Assembly: GCA_903839965.1 (NCBI GenBank)
Contig: CAIMEK010000785.1
Span: forward strand, 1-10,303
DNA length: 10,303 bases
Direction: 5' to 3'
Source: an uncultured Acetobacteraceae bacterium
GTDB taxonomy: Bacteria; Pseudomonadota; Alphaproteobacteria; Acetobacterales; Acetobacteraceae
The notes under the pieces were generated by a model. That model ran no database searches, was not told where the DNA came from, and saw nothing but the letters and a program-made list of their open reading frames with translations. Below are positions 1 through 7,812 of the stretch, piece after piece (the stretch's first letter is position 1; every line of letters starts with the position of its first letter). A program made the position numbers and the translations under genes.

Positions 1-64
1 CTCGGGGGATGTCATGCCGTGGAGATTTCCCGGATGCGCCGAAGGCTGGCACCATATCCGGCCT

Positions 65-70
65 GGAGGG
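65..70 (+). promoter_or_regulatory. Ribosome binding site of ggt
   Basis: GGAGGG with an 8-nt spacer to ATG 79. It selects this start over the in-frame ATG at 19, which would add 20 residues ahead of the signal peptide and has no comparable site. Confidence 0.7.
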
Positions 71-78
71 AGTCGCCC

Positions 79-1782
79 ATGACGCGCCTGCGGTCCGTCG
101 TCCTGCTGCTGTGCCTCGGCCTGCCGGCGGCAGCCGCCGCCGAGCCGGCGCCCGCGCAGCGGCACATGATCGTCGCCGCCGAGCCTTTGGCCGCGCAGGC
201 CGGGCTCGAAACGCTGCGCGCCGGCGGGTCGGCGGTGGATGCCGCCATCGCGGCGCAGCTCGTGCTGACGCTGGTGGAACCGCAGGCCTCCGGCCTGGGC
301 GGCGGGGCGGTGATGCTGCACTACGCGGCGGCCAGCCGGCAGGTGACGGCCTGGGACGGGCGCGAGACGGCGCCCGCCGCGGCCGGGCCCGACCTGTTCC
401 TGGCCGCCGACGGCCAGCCCTTGCGCTTTTACGACGCCGGCACCGGCGGCCGCGCCGTCGGCGTGCCGGGCGCGCTGCGCATGCTGGAAGCGGTACATCG
501 CGCCGCGGGGCGGCTGCCCTGGGAGCGGCTGTTCGCCCCGGCGATCGCCCTGGCCGAGGCAGGATTCCCGGTGCCGGCCCGCATGGCTGCCGCGATCGCC
601 GCGGACGCCGAACGCCTGCGGTCGCGCGGGGCCAGCCGGGCGCTGTTCTTCCACCCCGACGGCACCCCGCTGCAGGCCGGCGAGACGCTGGTCAACCACC
701 CGCTCGCCGAAACGCTGCGCGCGCTGGCCGCCGGCGGCGCCGACGCCCTGCATCGCGGGGCGCTGGCCGCGGCGATCGCCACCGCCGTGCGCACCGATGC
801 CAACCCGGGCCTGCTGACCGCCGACGACCTCGCCGCCTACACGCCGAAACGACGCGAACCGCTGTGCAGCCACTACCGGGCCTGGCTGCTGTGCGGCATG
901 GGTCCACCCTCCTCCGGCGGCTCGACGGTGCAGCAGACGCTGGGGCTGCTGGCGCATTTCAATATGCCCGGCCTGGCGCATGCCGGCGGCGTGGCGGGCG
1001 CGGACGCCGCGCATTTGCTGGTGGAGGCGGGGCGGCTGGCCTGGGCCGATCGGGCGCTCTACCTCGCCGACAGCGATTTTGTTCCCGTGCCGCTGGGCGG
1101 CCTGCTGGTCCCGGACTACCTGACCGCGCGCTCGCAGCTCATCGACCCCGACCACGCGATGACCGGGGTGCGCGCCGGCAACCCCCACTGGCAGGCACCG
1201 GTGCTCGCCCCGGCGCCGGCGCAGCCCGAGCACGGCACCAGCCAGGTCTCGGCGGTGGACGACGCCGGCAATGCGGTGAGCCTGACCACCACGGTGCAGG
1301 ACGCCTTCGGCGCGCGGCTGGTGGTCGGCGGGTTCGTGCTCAACAACGAGCTGACCGATTTCTCGTTCGTGCCGACCGTCAACGGCCGGCCGGTGGCGAA
1401 CCGGGTGGAGCCGGGCAAGCGGCCGCGCAGTTCGATGGCGCCCACGCTGGTGTTCGACCGCGCCGGGCAGTTGCGCTTCGTGCTCGGCTCGGTGGGCGGG
1501 GCGCGCATCATCGGCGACGTGGCGCAGGCGCTGGTGGAACTGCTGGACTGGGGCGTGGACCCGGAAACGGCCGCGGCGGCGCCGCATGTCTCCACCTTCG
1601 GCGACAGCGCGGATCTGGAGGCCGGCACGCCGGCGGCCGCGCTGGCGCCGGCGCTGGAAGCGCGCGGGCAGAAGGTGCGCGGCTACACGTCGATCAGCGG
1701 GCTGGGCATCATCGCGCTGACGCCCGAGGGGCTGCGCGGGGCGGCGGACCCGCGGCGCGAGGGCGTCGCGTTGGGGGAGTGA
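79..1782 (+). CDS. ggt: Gamma-glutamyltransferase (glutathione hydrolase), periplasmic Ntn-hydrolase
   Basis: Transfers or hydrolyses the gamma-glutamyl group of glutathione and related peptides (EC 2.3.2.2 / 3.4.19.13). The 567-residue precursor has a signal peptide (hydrophobic residues 7-21, likely cut after the Ala run near residue 21), so it acts in the periplasm. Substrate-carboxylate Arg sits in DGRETAP (R95). The self-processing site and nucleophile is the Thr of HGTSQVSAVD (T387), giving a large subunit of about 22-386 and a small subunit of 387-567. The small subunit keeps the PRSSM serines and the oxyanion-hole glycines of GSVGGARI (G473-G474), as in E. coli GGT. The length is normal and all key residues are present. 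ATG 79 is chosen over an in-frame ATG at 19 because GGAGGG lies at 65-70 and the signal peptide begins there. The next gene follows after 7 nt. Family assignment is very secure; the substrate (glutathione or another gamma-glutamyl peptide) is inferred. Confidence 0.96.
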   Translation: MTRLRSVVLLLCLGLPAAAAAEPAPAQRHMIVAAEPLAAQAGLETLRAGGSAVDAAIAAQLVLTLVEPQASGLGGGAVMLHYAAASRQVTAWDGRETAPAAAGPDLFLAADGQPLRFYDAGTGGRAVGVPGALRMLEAVHRAAGRLPWERLFAPAIALAEAGFPVPARMAAAIAADAERLRSRGASRALFFHPDGTPLQAGETLVNHPLAETLRALAAGGADALHRGALAAAIATAVRTDANPGLLTADDLAAYTPKRREPLCSHYRAWLLCGMGPPSSGGSTVQQTLGLLAHFNMPGLAHAGGVAGADAAHLLVEAGRLAWADRALYLADSDFVPVPLGGLLVPDYLTARSQLIDPDHAMTGVRAGNPHWQAPVLAPAPAQPEHGTSQVSAVDDAGNAVSLTTTVQDAFGARLVVGGFVLNNELTDFSFVPTVNGRPVANRVEPGKRPRSSMAPTLVFDRAGQLRFVLGSVGGARIIGDVAQALVELLDWGVDPETAAAAPHVSTFGDSADLEAGTPAAALAPALEARGQKVRGYTSISGLGIIALTPEGLRGAADPRREGVALGE

Positions 1783-1789
1783 GCCGGCG

Positions 1790-2785
1790 GTGAAGCGGCA
1801 AGGCGCCCGCTATCCCGTCTCCGACCATTGCGACGGACAGCGGTTCTTCAATCCCGGCGCGGTGGAGCGCGAAAGCCATCTGCGGCGGCTGCTGCGCTGG
1901 AAGCTGGCGGCCGCGCCCGCGCGCTGGGCGGCGCCGCCGGCGGATGCGACGTTCGCGCCGCCGCCCGCTTGCGTGGCGCCGGGCACCACGGCCATCAGCT
2001 TCATCAACCACGCGACCTTCCTGATCCGCCTGCCCGGCGGCGTGGTGCTGACCGATCCGATGTTCAGCCAGCGTTGCTCGCCGCTCGCCTGGACGGGGCC
2101 GAAACGGGTGCGGCCGCCGGGGATCGCGCTGGCGGACCTGCCGCGGCCCGATGTCGTGCTGGTTTCGCACAACCATTACGACCACATGGACCTGCCGGGG
2201 CTGCGCGAGTTGCAGCAGCGCCACGCGCCGCGCTTCGTCACCCTGCTCGGCAATGCGCCACGCCTGCGCGGGGTCGGCATCGAGGCGACCGAACTGGACT
2301 GGTGGGAGACGGTGGCGGTCGGCAAGCTGCGGCTGACGGCGACGCCGGCGCGGCACTTCGCCGCGCGCTCGCCGTTCGATCGCAACCGCAGCCTGTGGGG
2401 CGGCTGCATGATCGAGCAAGCCGGTGGCCGGGTGCTGTTCGCCGGCGACTCAGGCGCTGGGCCGCATTGGGGCGACATCCGCGCCCGGCTCGGCGCGCCG
2501 GACGTGGCGCTGCTGCCGATCGGCGCCTACGAGCCGCGCTGGTTCATGGCGCCGGTGCACGTGAACCCGGAAGAAGCGGTGGCGGCGCACATCGCACTCG
2601 GCGCGCAGCATTCGGTGGGCATGCATTTTGGCACATTTCAACTCGCCGACGAGGCAATCGACGCGCCGTTGCTGGCGCTCGAGGCCGCGAGGGCGGCGGC
2701 CGGGGTTGCCGACGAAAGTTTCGTGGTGCACGGGTTTGGCGAAACCCGGCCGTACGGGCTCGGAGCGGTGGGCGGACCGGCATAG
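1790..2785 (+). CDS. NAPE-PLD-like metallo-beta-lactamase-fold hydrolase
   Basis: A predicted dinuclear metal hydrolase, 331 residues, with no signal peptide or membrane segment, so probably cytosolic or peripherally membrane bound. The conserved N-terminal SDHCDGQRFFNP block (residues 11-22) and the HNHYDH motif (H127, H129, D131, H132) mark the N-acyl-phosphatidylethanolamine phospholipase D-like branch. Further ligands are readable as H189 (PARHF), D220 (FAGDSG) and H279 (GMHFGTF). The intervals 189-220-279 equal those I recall for human NAPE-PLD (253-284-343). Family members include phosphodiesterase-type lipid hydrolases and many uncharacterised bacterial proteins, so the real substrate is unknown; UlaG-like lactonase activity is a less likely alternative. 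The start is GTG 1790, with GGGGGAG at 1773-1779 inside the end of ggt, and the gap to ggt is 7 nt, which implies co-transcription with ggt. Fold certain, substrate not. Confidence 0.9.
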   Translation: MKRQGARYPVSDHCDGQRFFNPGAVERESHLRRLLRWKLAAAPARWAAPPADATFAPPPACVAPGTTAISFINHATFLIRLPGGVVLTDPMFSQRCSPLAWTGPKRVRPPGIALADLPRPDVVLVSHNHYDHMDLPGLRELQQRHAPRFVTLLGNAPRLRGVGIEATELDWWETVAVGKLRLTATPARHFAARSPFDRNRSLWGGCMIEQAGGRVLFAGDSGAGPHWGDIRARLGAPDVALLPIGAYEPRWFMAPVHVNPEEAVAAHIALGAQHSVGMHFGTFQLADEAIDAPLLALEAARAAAGVADESFVVHGFGETRPYGLGAVGGPA

Positions 2786-2840
2786 GATGCTCACCGTCGC
2801 CAGGAAGCAGGGCGTCAACACCTCGCACACAGCCGTGACA

Positions 2841-2844
2841 GGAG
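2841..2844 (+). promoter_or_regulatory. Ribosome binding site deciding the C_GCAxxG gene start
   Basis: GGAG lies 7 nt upstream of GTG 2852. It is only 1 nt from TTG 2846, the more distal in-frame start, which therefore looks wrong. Confidence 0.6.
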
Positions 2845-2851
2845 TTTGATC

Positions 2852-3289
2852 GTGCAAAGAAAAGAACAGGCCATCGCGTTGCACCGGCAGCAGTTCAATT
2901 GCAGCCAGGCGGTGTTCACCGCGTACCGGCAGGCGGAGGTGTTGAGCGAGCAGGACGCGCTGAAGCTCTCGACCGTGCTTGGCGCCGGCGTCGCTGCGAC
3001 CGGCTGCGAGATGTGCGGCGCCGTGAGCGGGGCCCTGCTGGCCATTTCCATGCGGCACGGCAGGGGCGACCTTGAGTCGATCGAAGCCAAGACGACGACT
3101 TATGCCCTTGCACGTCGCTTCATGACCGAGTTCGCGTCGCGCATCGGGTCCTGCACCTGCGAAGAGATCCTCGGCATGAACATCGGGACGCCGGAGAACA
3201 TGGAGAAGGCCAAGGCCATGAAACTCCTACAGACCCGGTGTCCCGATGCGATAGGAACCGCCTGCGACCTTCTGGAGGAGGTTCTCTAG
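2852..3289 (+). CDS. C_GCAxxG_C_C family putative redox/metal-binding protein
   Basis: A 145-residue cytosolic protein with seven cysteines: C17 (FNCSQAV), C52 and C55 (GCEMCGAVSG), C101 and C103 (GSCTCEEILG), C130 and C138. The C...GCxxCGAxxG...C...C layout and the overall length match the C_GCAxxG_C_C family (Pfam PF09719 / TIGR01909 as I recall), thought to be redox-active or to bind a metal or cluster. No biochemical function is established that I know of. GTG 2852 is preferred over TTG 2846 because GGAG at 2841-2844 leaves 7 nt to the GTG but only 1 nt to the TTG. It follows the hydrolase gene by 66 nt on the same strand and may share its transcript. Its base composition (about 65% G+C over 2881-3240 by hand count) is clearly lower than ggt, and AAA/AAG/GAA codons are more frequent, hinting at separate acquisition. 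Family call good, role unknown. Confidence 0.85.
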   Translation: MQRKEQAIALHRQQFNCSQAVFTAYRQAEVLSEQDALKLSTVLGAGVAATGCEMCGAVSGALLAISMRHGRGDLESIEAKTTTYALARRFMTEFASRIGSCTCEEILGMNIGTPENMEKAKAMKLLQTRCPDAIGTACDLLEEVL

Positions 3290-3291
3290 AG

Positions 3292-3310
3292 CCGCCATCG
3301 TCCGGGGCGG
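3292..3310. terminator. Weak hairpin between convergent genes, possible terminator
   Basis: CCGCC (3292-3296) and GGCGG (3306-3310) can pair around a 9-nt loop in the 29-nt gap between the two convergent stop codons. No T-run follows on either strand, so this is at best a weak intrinsic terminator, and termination could instead be Rho-dependent. Placement is the main argument. Confidence 0.2.
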
Positions 3311-3318
3311 GTCGCGGC

Positions 3319-3669
3319 CTAGAACCGTTCCTCCCCGCGCCGGCGGAACGGGTCGGGAAAATCGCGGGTCAGGCCGAAGGTGGCGTTGGTCACCAGCGAA
3401 TTCATGCCGTGGTGCATGCCCTCGACGGGCTCGGCGCGACCGGCCATTTGCTGGAACGCGGCGTCCAACTGGGCGAGGTCGCGCAGCTCGATCATCAGGT
3501 GCCACTCGCCCAGTTCCTTCGGCCCGAAGCCGAGCTTGCGGCGGGTCAGCCGCCAGCTCTCGATCACGCCCTCGGCGCGCAAATGATCCATGCACAGCGC
3601 CACGTTTTCGGAAAACGCCAGGTCGCCAACGCCGGGCCTGAGGTCGCACCAGACGTGGTAGATGTCCAT
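3319..3669 (-). CDS. Small DUF6614-like protein, last gene of the peptide importer operon
   Basis: A 116-residue cytosolic protein beginning MDIYHVWCDLRPGV. I associate this sequence style with the DUF6614 family, whose function is unknown. The apparent order is beta (3-10), helix (about 17-33), beta (37-46), beta (55-61), helix (63-76), then a conserved tail with GMHHGMNSLV. This resembles ferredoxin-like or dimeric alpha-beta barrel proteins (EthD/NIPSNAP-like fold), but that is inference. His83/His84 region residues could contribute to a small active site; no classical motif is evident. The start at 3669 has a strong GGAGGGG (3673-3679 on the complement) just upstream. The gene begins 17 nt after the dppF-type stop on the same strand, so it is probably translated from the importer mRNA. 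ORF reality is well supported by the SD, the codon bias and the protein composition; the family name is held moderately. Confidence 0.8.
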   Translation of the reverse strand: MDIYHVWCDLRPGVGDLAFSENVALCMDHLRAEGVIESWRLTRRKLGFGPKELGEWHLMIELRDLAQLDAAFQQMAGRAEPVEGMHHGMNSLVTNATFGLTRDFPDPFRRRGEERF

Positions 3670-3686
3670 CGGCCCCTCCGAAAGGT

Positions 3687-4716
<1,030 letters not shown>

Positions 4717-4724
<8 letters not shown>

Positions 4725-5712
4725 CGGCCGCCGCCCCTGCCCGCACGTCGGAGCGCGCGTCATACAGCCAGCAAGCGGCGGAGGTGACGCCGGCGTCGAG
4801 CAGCTCCGGCCGTTCCGTGCAGCAGCGTCCGAACACTTTCGGGCAGCGCGGGTTGAAGGCGCAGCCCGGCGGGATGGCGTTGAGCCGCGGCATCGAGCCG
4901 TCGATCTGGCGCAGCCGCTCGACCCTTGTGGCGAGCGAAGGAATGCTGCCCATCAGGCCTTCCGTGTAGGGATGCGCCGGATGCTTCACCACCGCGCGCA
5001 CCGGGCCGATTTCGCAGATGCGGCCAGCATACATCACCGCCACCCGATCGGCGGTCTCGGCGATCACGCCCATGTCGTGCGTCACCAGCATCACCGAAGT
5101 GCCGTGGTCCTTGGTCAGCCGCTTCAGCAGGCTGATGATCTGCGCCTGGATCGACACGTCGAGCGCCGTGGTCGGCTCGTCGGCGATCACCAGCCGCGGC
5201 TCGGCGCAGAGCGCGAGCGCGATCACCACGCGCTGGCGCATGCCGCCGGAGAATTCGTGCGGGTACGCATCGATGCGTTGCCGCGCCGCCGGAATGCCGA
5301 CCTCCTCCAGCCAGCGGATCGCGCGCTCGCGGGCGTCGCGGTCGGAGAGCTTGAGATGCGTCTGCATGGTCTCGACCAACTGGTGGCCGACCGAATACAG
5401 CGGGTTCAGCGTGGTCAACGGGTCCTGGAAGATGGCGCCGATCTGCCGGCCGCGGATCGGCCGCATGCGCTCGCGCGACAGGTTGTCGATGCGCGCGCCG
5501 TCCAGCCGCACCTGGCCGCCGGCAATCCGCCCGGGCGGCTCCAGCAGGCCGATGATGGCCGCACCCGTCAGCGACTTGCCGGCGCCGCTTTCGCCCACCA
5601 CGCCGAGCACTTCGCCGGCGACGATCTCGAACGACACGTCCTCCAGCGCGCGCAGCACGCCGCGGCGGGTGGGAAACTCCACGGACAGGCGGTCGACTTC
5701 CAGCAGGGCCAT
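4717..5712 (-). CDS. dppD: Peptide ABC importer ATP-binding protein, DppD/OppD type
   Basis: The second ATPase of the importer, 331 residues, cytoplasmic, pairing with the DppF-type subunit. Visible motifs are Walker A GESGAGKS (40-47), Q-loop Q96 in FQDPLTTLNP, signature FSGGMRQR (154-161), Walker B LVIADEP (174-180) and switch His212 (THDM). The C-terminal oligopeptide transporter domain starts at HPAHPYTEGLMGSIP (244-258). Cysteines C284, C290, C297 and C314 repeat the C-x5-C-x6-C spacing of the partner subunit, with an extra C298. From memory, a DppD structure from a thermophilic Gram-positive binds a [4Fe-4S] cluster in this region, so a cluster is plausible here. The ATG start is 13 nt past the dppC stop; GAGG within the dppC stop region (TGAGG) lies 11 nt upstream and can serve as the SD. 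All catalytic residues are intact. Family secure, ligand unknown. Confidence 0.94.
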
Positions 5713-5725
5713 CGGCGCGCGCGCC

Positions 5726-6688
5726 TCAACGCAGACGTGGGTTGAGGGCGTCGCGCAGCCAGTCGCCCAGCAGATTGATCGACAGCACCAGGATGGCCAG
5801 CGTGATGCCGGGGAAAATGGTGACCCACCATTCGCCCGAAAACAGGAAATCGTTACCTATTCGGATCAGTGTGCCCAGCGAGGGCTCCGTCGGCGGCAGG
5901 CCGACGCCGAGGAACGACAGCGTGGCTTCGTCGAGCACCGCCTGCCCGAGGTTCAAGGTGGCTATCACCAGCACCGGCCCGACCACGTTGGGCAGGATGT
6001 GGGTGGCCATGATCTTCCATGGCGACAGGCCGATGACGCGGGCCGCCATTACGTATTCCTTGCCGCGCTCCACCAGCGTCGAACCGCGCACGGTGCGGGC
6101 GAACTGCGGCCAGCGGGCGATGCCGATGGCGAACACCAGCACCCACAACGCCACCTTGTCGTGGAACTCGCGCGGCAGCGCCGCGCGCGCCACGCCGTCG
6201 ATCAGCAGGGCGATCAGGATGGCCGGGAAGGTCAACTGGATGTCGGCCATGCGCATCAGCAACGATTCGACGGCGCCGCCCACGTAGCCCGCCACCAGCC
6301 CGAAGGTGATGCCGACGGTGAGCGAAAACCCGATCGCCAGCACGCCCACCAGCAGGCTGACGCGGGTGCCGTACATGATGCCGGACAGCACGTCGCGGCC
6401 CTGGTCGTCGGTGCCGAGCGGAAAGGCCCACTCGGCCTCCGCGTTGGTGAACACCGGCGGCTTGAAGCTGTCCAGCAGGTTCAAGCTGGCCAGGTCGAAC
6501 GGGTCGTGCGGCGCCAGCCAGGGACTGAACAGGGCGCCCACCACCACCACCAGCAGCACCAGCGCGGAAATGACCGCCACCGGCGAGTGGCGGAAGCTGT
6601 AGAGGAAATCGCTGTCCCAGGCGCGCAGCACGGCGTCGTGCAGCCGCCGCGCCGGCGTCTCGGGAGCGCGTGTCGCCAGCTCGCTCAT
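5726..6688 (-). CDS. dppC: Peptide ABC importer permease, DppC/OppC type
   Basis: Inner-membrane permease, 320 residues, forming the translocation pore with the DppB-type subunit. A short cytoplasmic N-terminus (1-35) leads into TM1 (about 36-55), as in the OppC N-terminal domain. The periplasmic segment ends in PLGTDDQGRDVLSGIMYGTR (90-109), a hallmark of this subunit. Five further hydrophobic spans follow near 111-135, 148-165, 178-192, 235-250 and 288-307. The EAA loop that docks the ATPases is EYVMAARVIGLSPWKI (211-226). The ATG at 6688 overlaps the dppB stop as ATGA, which fixes the start and implies translational coupling; the reading frame stays open further upstream only as a GC artefact. 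Length and motifs are normal for the family. Dipeptide, oligopeptide, glutathione (GsiD) and nickel (NikC) permeases share these features, so the ligand stays open. Confidence 0.94.
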   Translation of the reverse strand: MSELATRAPETPARRLHDAVLRAWDSDFLYSFRHSPVAVISALVLLVVVVGALFSPWLAPHDPFDLASLNLLDSFKPPVFTNAEAEWAFPLGTDDQGRDVLSGIMYGTRVSLLVGVLAIGFSLTVGITFGLVAGYVGGAVESLLMRMADIQLTFPAILIALLIDGVARAALPREFHDKVALWVLVFAIGIARWPQFARTVRGSTLVERGKEYVMAARVIGLSPWKIMATHILPNVVGPVLVIATLNLGQAVLDEATLSFLGVGLPPTEPSLGTLIRIGNDFLFSGEWWVTIFPGITLAILVLSINLLGDWLRDALNPRLR

Positions 6689-7674
6689 CGGCCACCCGTC
6701 AATGCGCGGCGATCGACCCTGAGGCGCGGATCGACGGCGTAGTAGAGCAGGTCGACGATCAGGTTGATGACGACGAACACCAGGGCGATCAGCAGCAGGT
6801 AGGCCGACATCACCGGGATGTCGGCCACCCCGATCGACTGCACCAGCAGCAGCCCCATGCCGGGCCACTGGAATACCGTTTCGGTTACGATGGAGAAACC
6901 GAGCAGGCCGCCGATCTGCAGCCCGACGATGGTGATCACCGGCACCAGCGTGTTCTTCAGCGCATGGCCGAAATTGATCGTCCGCTCGGACAGCCCGCGC
7001 GCGCGGGCGAACTTCACGTAATCGCTGCGTAGCACCTCCAGCATTTCGGAACGCACCAGCCGCATGATCAGCGTCATCTGGAACATGCCCAGCGTAATGG
7101 CCGGCAGCACCAGCGAGCGGATGCCGCCGATGGTGAGGTAGCCGGTGGACCAGTGCGCGAACCGCACCACGTCGCCGCGGCCGAAACTGGGCAGCCAGCC
7201 CAGCAGCACGGCAAACACCAGGATGAGCAGGATGCCGATCAGGAAGGTGGGCAACGACACGCCGATCAGCGAAAACACCATGAAGGCGCGCGCCAGCAGC
7301 CCATTGCGGCGGATGCCGGTGTAGACGCCCATCGGCACGCCGATCAGCAGGGCCAGCGAGGCCGCGGTGAAGGCCAGTTCGATGGTCGCCGGCAGACGCT
7401 CCAGGATCAGTTCCGAAACCGGACGGGCCAGCCGGTAGGAAATGCCGAACTCGCCATGCACTGCCGCCCACATGAAGCGCGCGTATTGCATGAAGAACGG
7501 TTCGTCGAGGCCGAGCTCGTGCACCAGCGCCACGCGCTGCGCCTCGGTGAAATCCTGGCCAAGCATGTTGGTCACAGGATCGCCGATGAAGGCGAACATG
7601 GCGAAGGCGATGAACCCAACCACCACCAGCACCGGAATCGCCTGCAGCAGTCGCGAAATGATGAAGGCGAACAT
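6685..7674 (-). CDS. dppB: Peptide ABC importer permease, DppB/OppB type
   Basis: Inner-membrane permease, 329 residues from ATG 7674, first gene of the importer operon. TM1 is 9-31 (typical MFAFIISRLLQAIP start), followed by a periplasmic region with the family pattern LGLDEPFFMQYARFM (54-68) and GISYRLARPV (77-86). Further spans lie near 97-119, 129-160, 185-205, 241-263 and 288-312. The EAA coupling loop is DYVKFARARGLSE (218-230) followed by HALKN (237-241). The ATG at 7737 in the same frame would add 21 Gly/Arg-rich residues, not expected in OppB-like N-termini, and would place a candidate promoter inside the gene; 7674 is therefore used. The SD is weak (AGG about 11 nt upstream, AGGGAG further out). 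The stop overlaps the dppC start by 4 nt. No substrate-binding protein gene precedes it, unlike canonical dppABCDF. Confidence 0.93.
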   Translation of the reverse strand: MFAFIISRLLQAIPVLVVVGFIAFAMFAFIGDPVTNMLGQDFTEAQRVALVHELGLDEPFFMQYARFMWAAVHGEFGISYRLARPVSELILERLPATIELAFTAASLALLIGVPMGVYTGIRRNGLLARAFMVFSLIGVSLPTFLIGILLILVFAVLLGWLPSFGRGDVVRFAHWSTGYLTIGGIRSLVLPAITLGMFQMTLIMRLVRSEMLEVLRSDYVKFARARGLSERTINFGHALKNTLVPVITIVGLQIGGLLGFSIVTETVFQWPGMGLLLVQSIGVADIPVMSAYLLLIALVFVVINLIVDLLYYAVDPRLRVDRRALTGGR

Positions 7675-7725
7675 CGCGCCCGACCTGTCTCCCTTTTTGC
7701 CCGGCCTCCCGCCGGAAAGCGGGGA

Positions 7726-7754
7726 TACATAGGCCACCGCCCGCGCGCTTGCAA
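7726..7754 (-). promoter_or_regulatory. Candidate sigma70 promoter of the importer operon
   Basis: On the minus strand TTGCAA (7754-7749) and TATGTA (7731-7726) are separated by exactly 17 nt, matching 4/6 and 3/6 of the -35 and -10 consensus. Transcription would start near 7719, leaving a leader of about 45 nt before the dppB ATG. The leader could form a 5-bp hairpin from CCCGC/GCGGG at 7708-7712 and 7719-7723. The site is modest and is supported chiefly by its position in the only non-coding gap ahead of the operon. Confidence 0.33.
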
Positions 7755-7756
7755 AG

Positions 7757-7786
7757 GCCGGGCCGGCCAGCGAAGCCCGGGCCGGC
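7757..7786 (-). terminator. GC-rich inverted repeat downstream of the AI-2E permease gene
   Basis: GCCGG (7757-7761) pairs with CCGGC (7782-7786), and alternative internal pairing CCGGGC/GCCCGG is possible. It lies 27-56 nt past the stop of the minus-strand AI-2E family gene, and the minus-strand RNA continues with only a short CUUU after the stem. It may terminate that transcript before the importer promoter, but the lack of a clear U-tract makes this uncertain. Confidence 0.25.
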
Positions 7787-7812
7787 GGAACTGCGTCCCG
7801 GTCAGGCCGGCG

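Noticed and set aside
9..1793. 594-residue plus-strand frame overlapping ggt
   Set aside because: Gly/Ala/Arg-rich translation with no motif; an out-of-frame shadow of ggt caused by high GC.
4725..4763. Longer dppF start at 4763
   Set aside because: Adds 13 Arg/Gly-rich residues inside dppD; 4724 gives the usual short coupled overlap.
6689..7471. N-terminal extension of the dppC frame into dppB
   Set aside because: Out-of-frame translation of dppB; the ATGA overlap and normal DppC N-terminus place the start at 6688.
7675..7737. Longer dppB start at 7737
   Set aside because: Adds a 21-residue Gly/Arg-rich leader before a textbook OppB N-terminus and covers the only candidate promoter.
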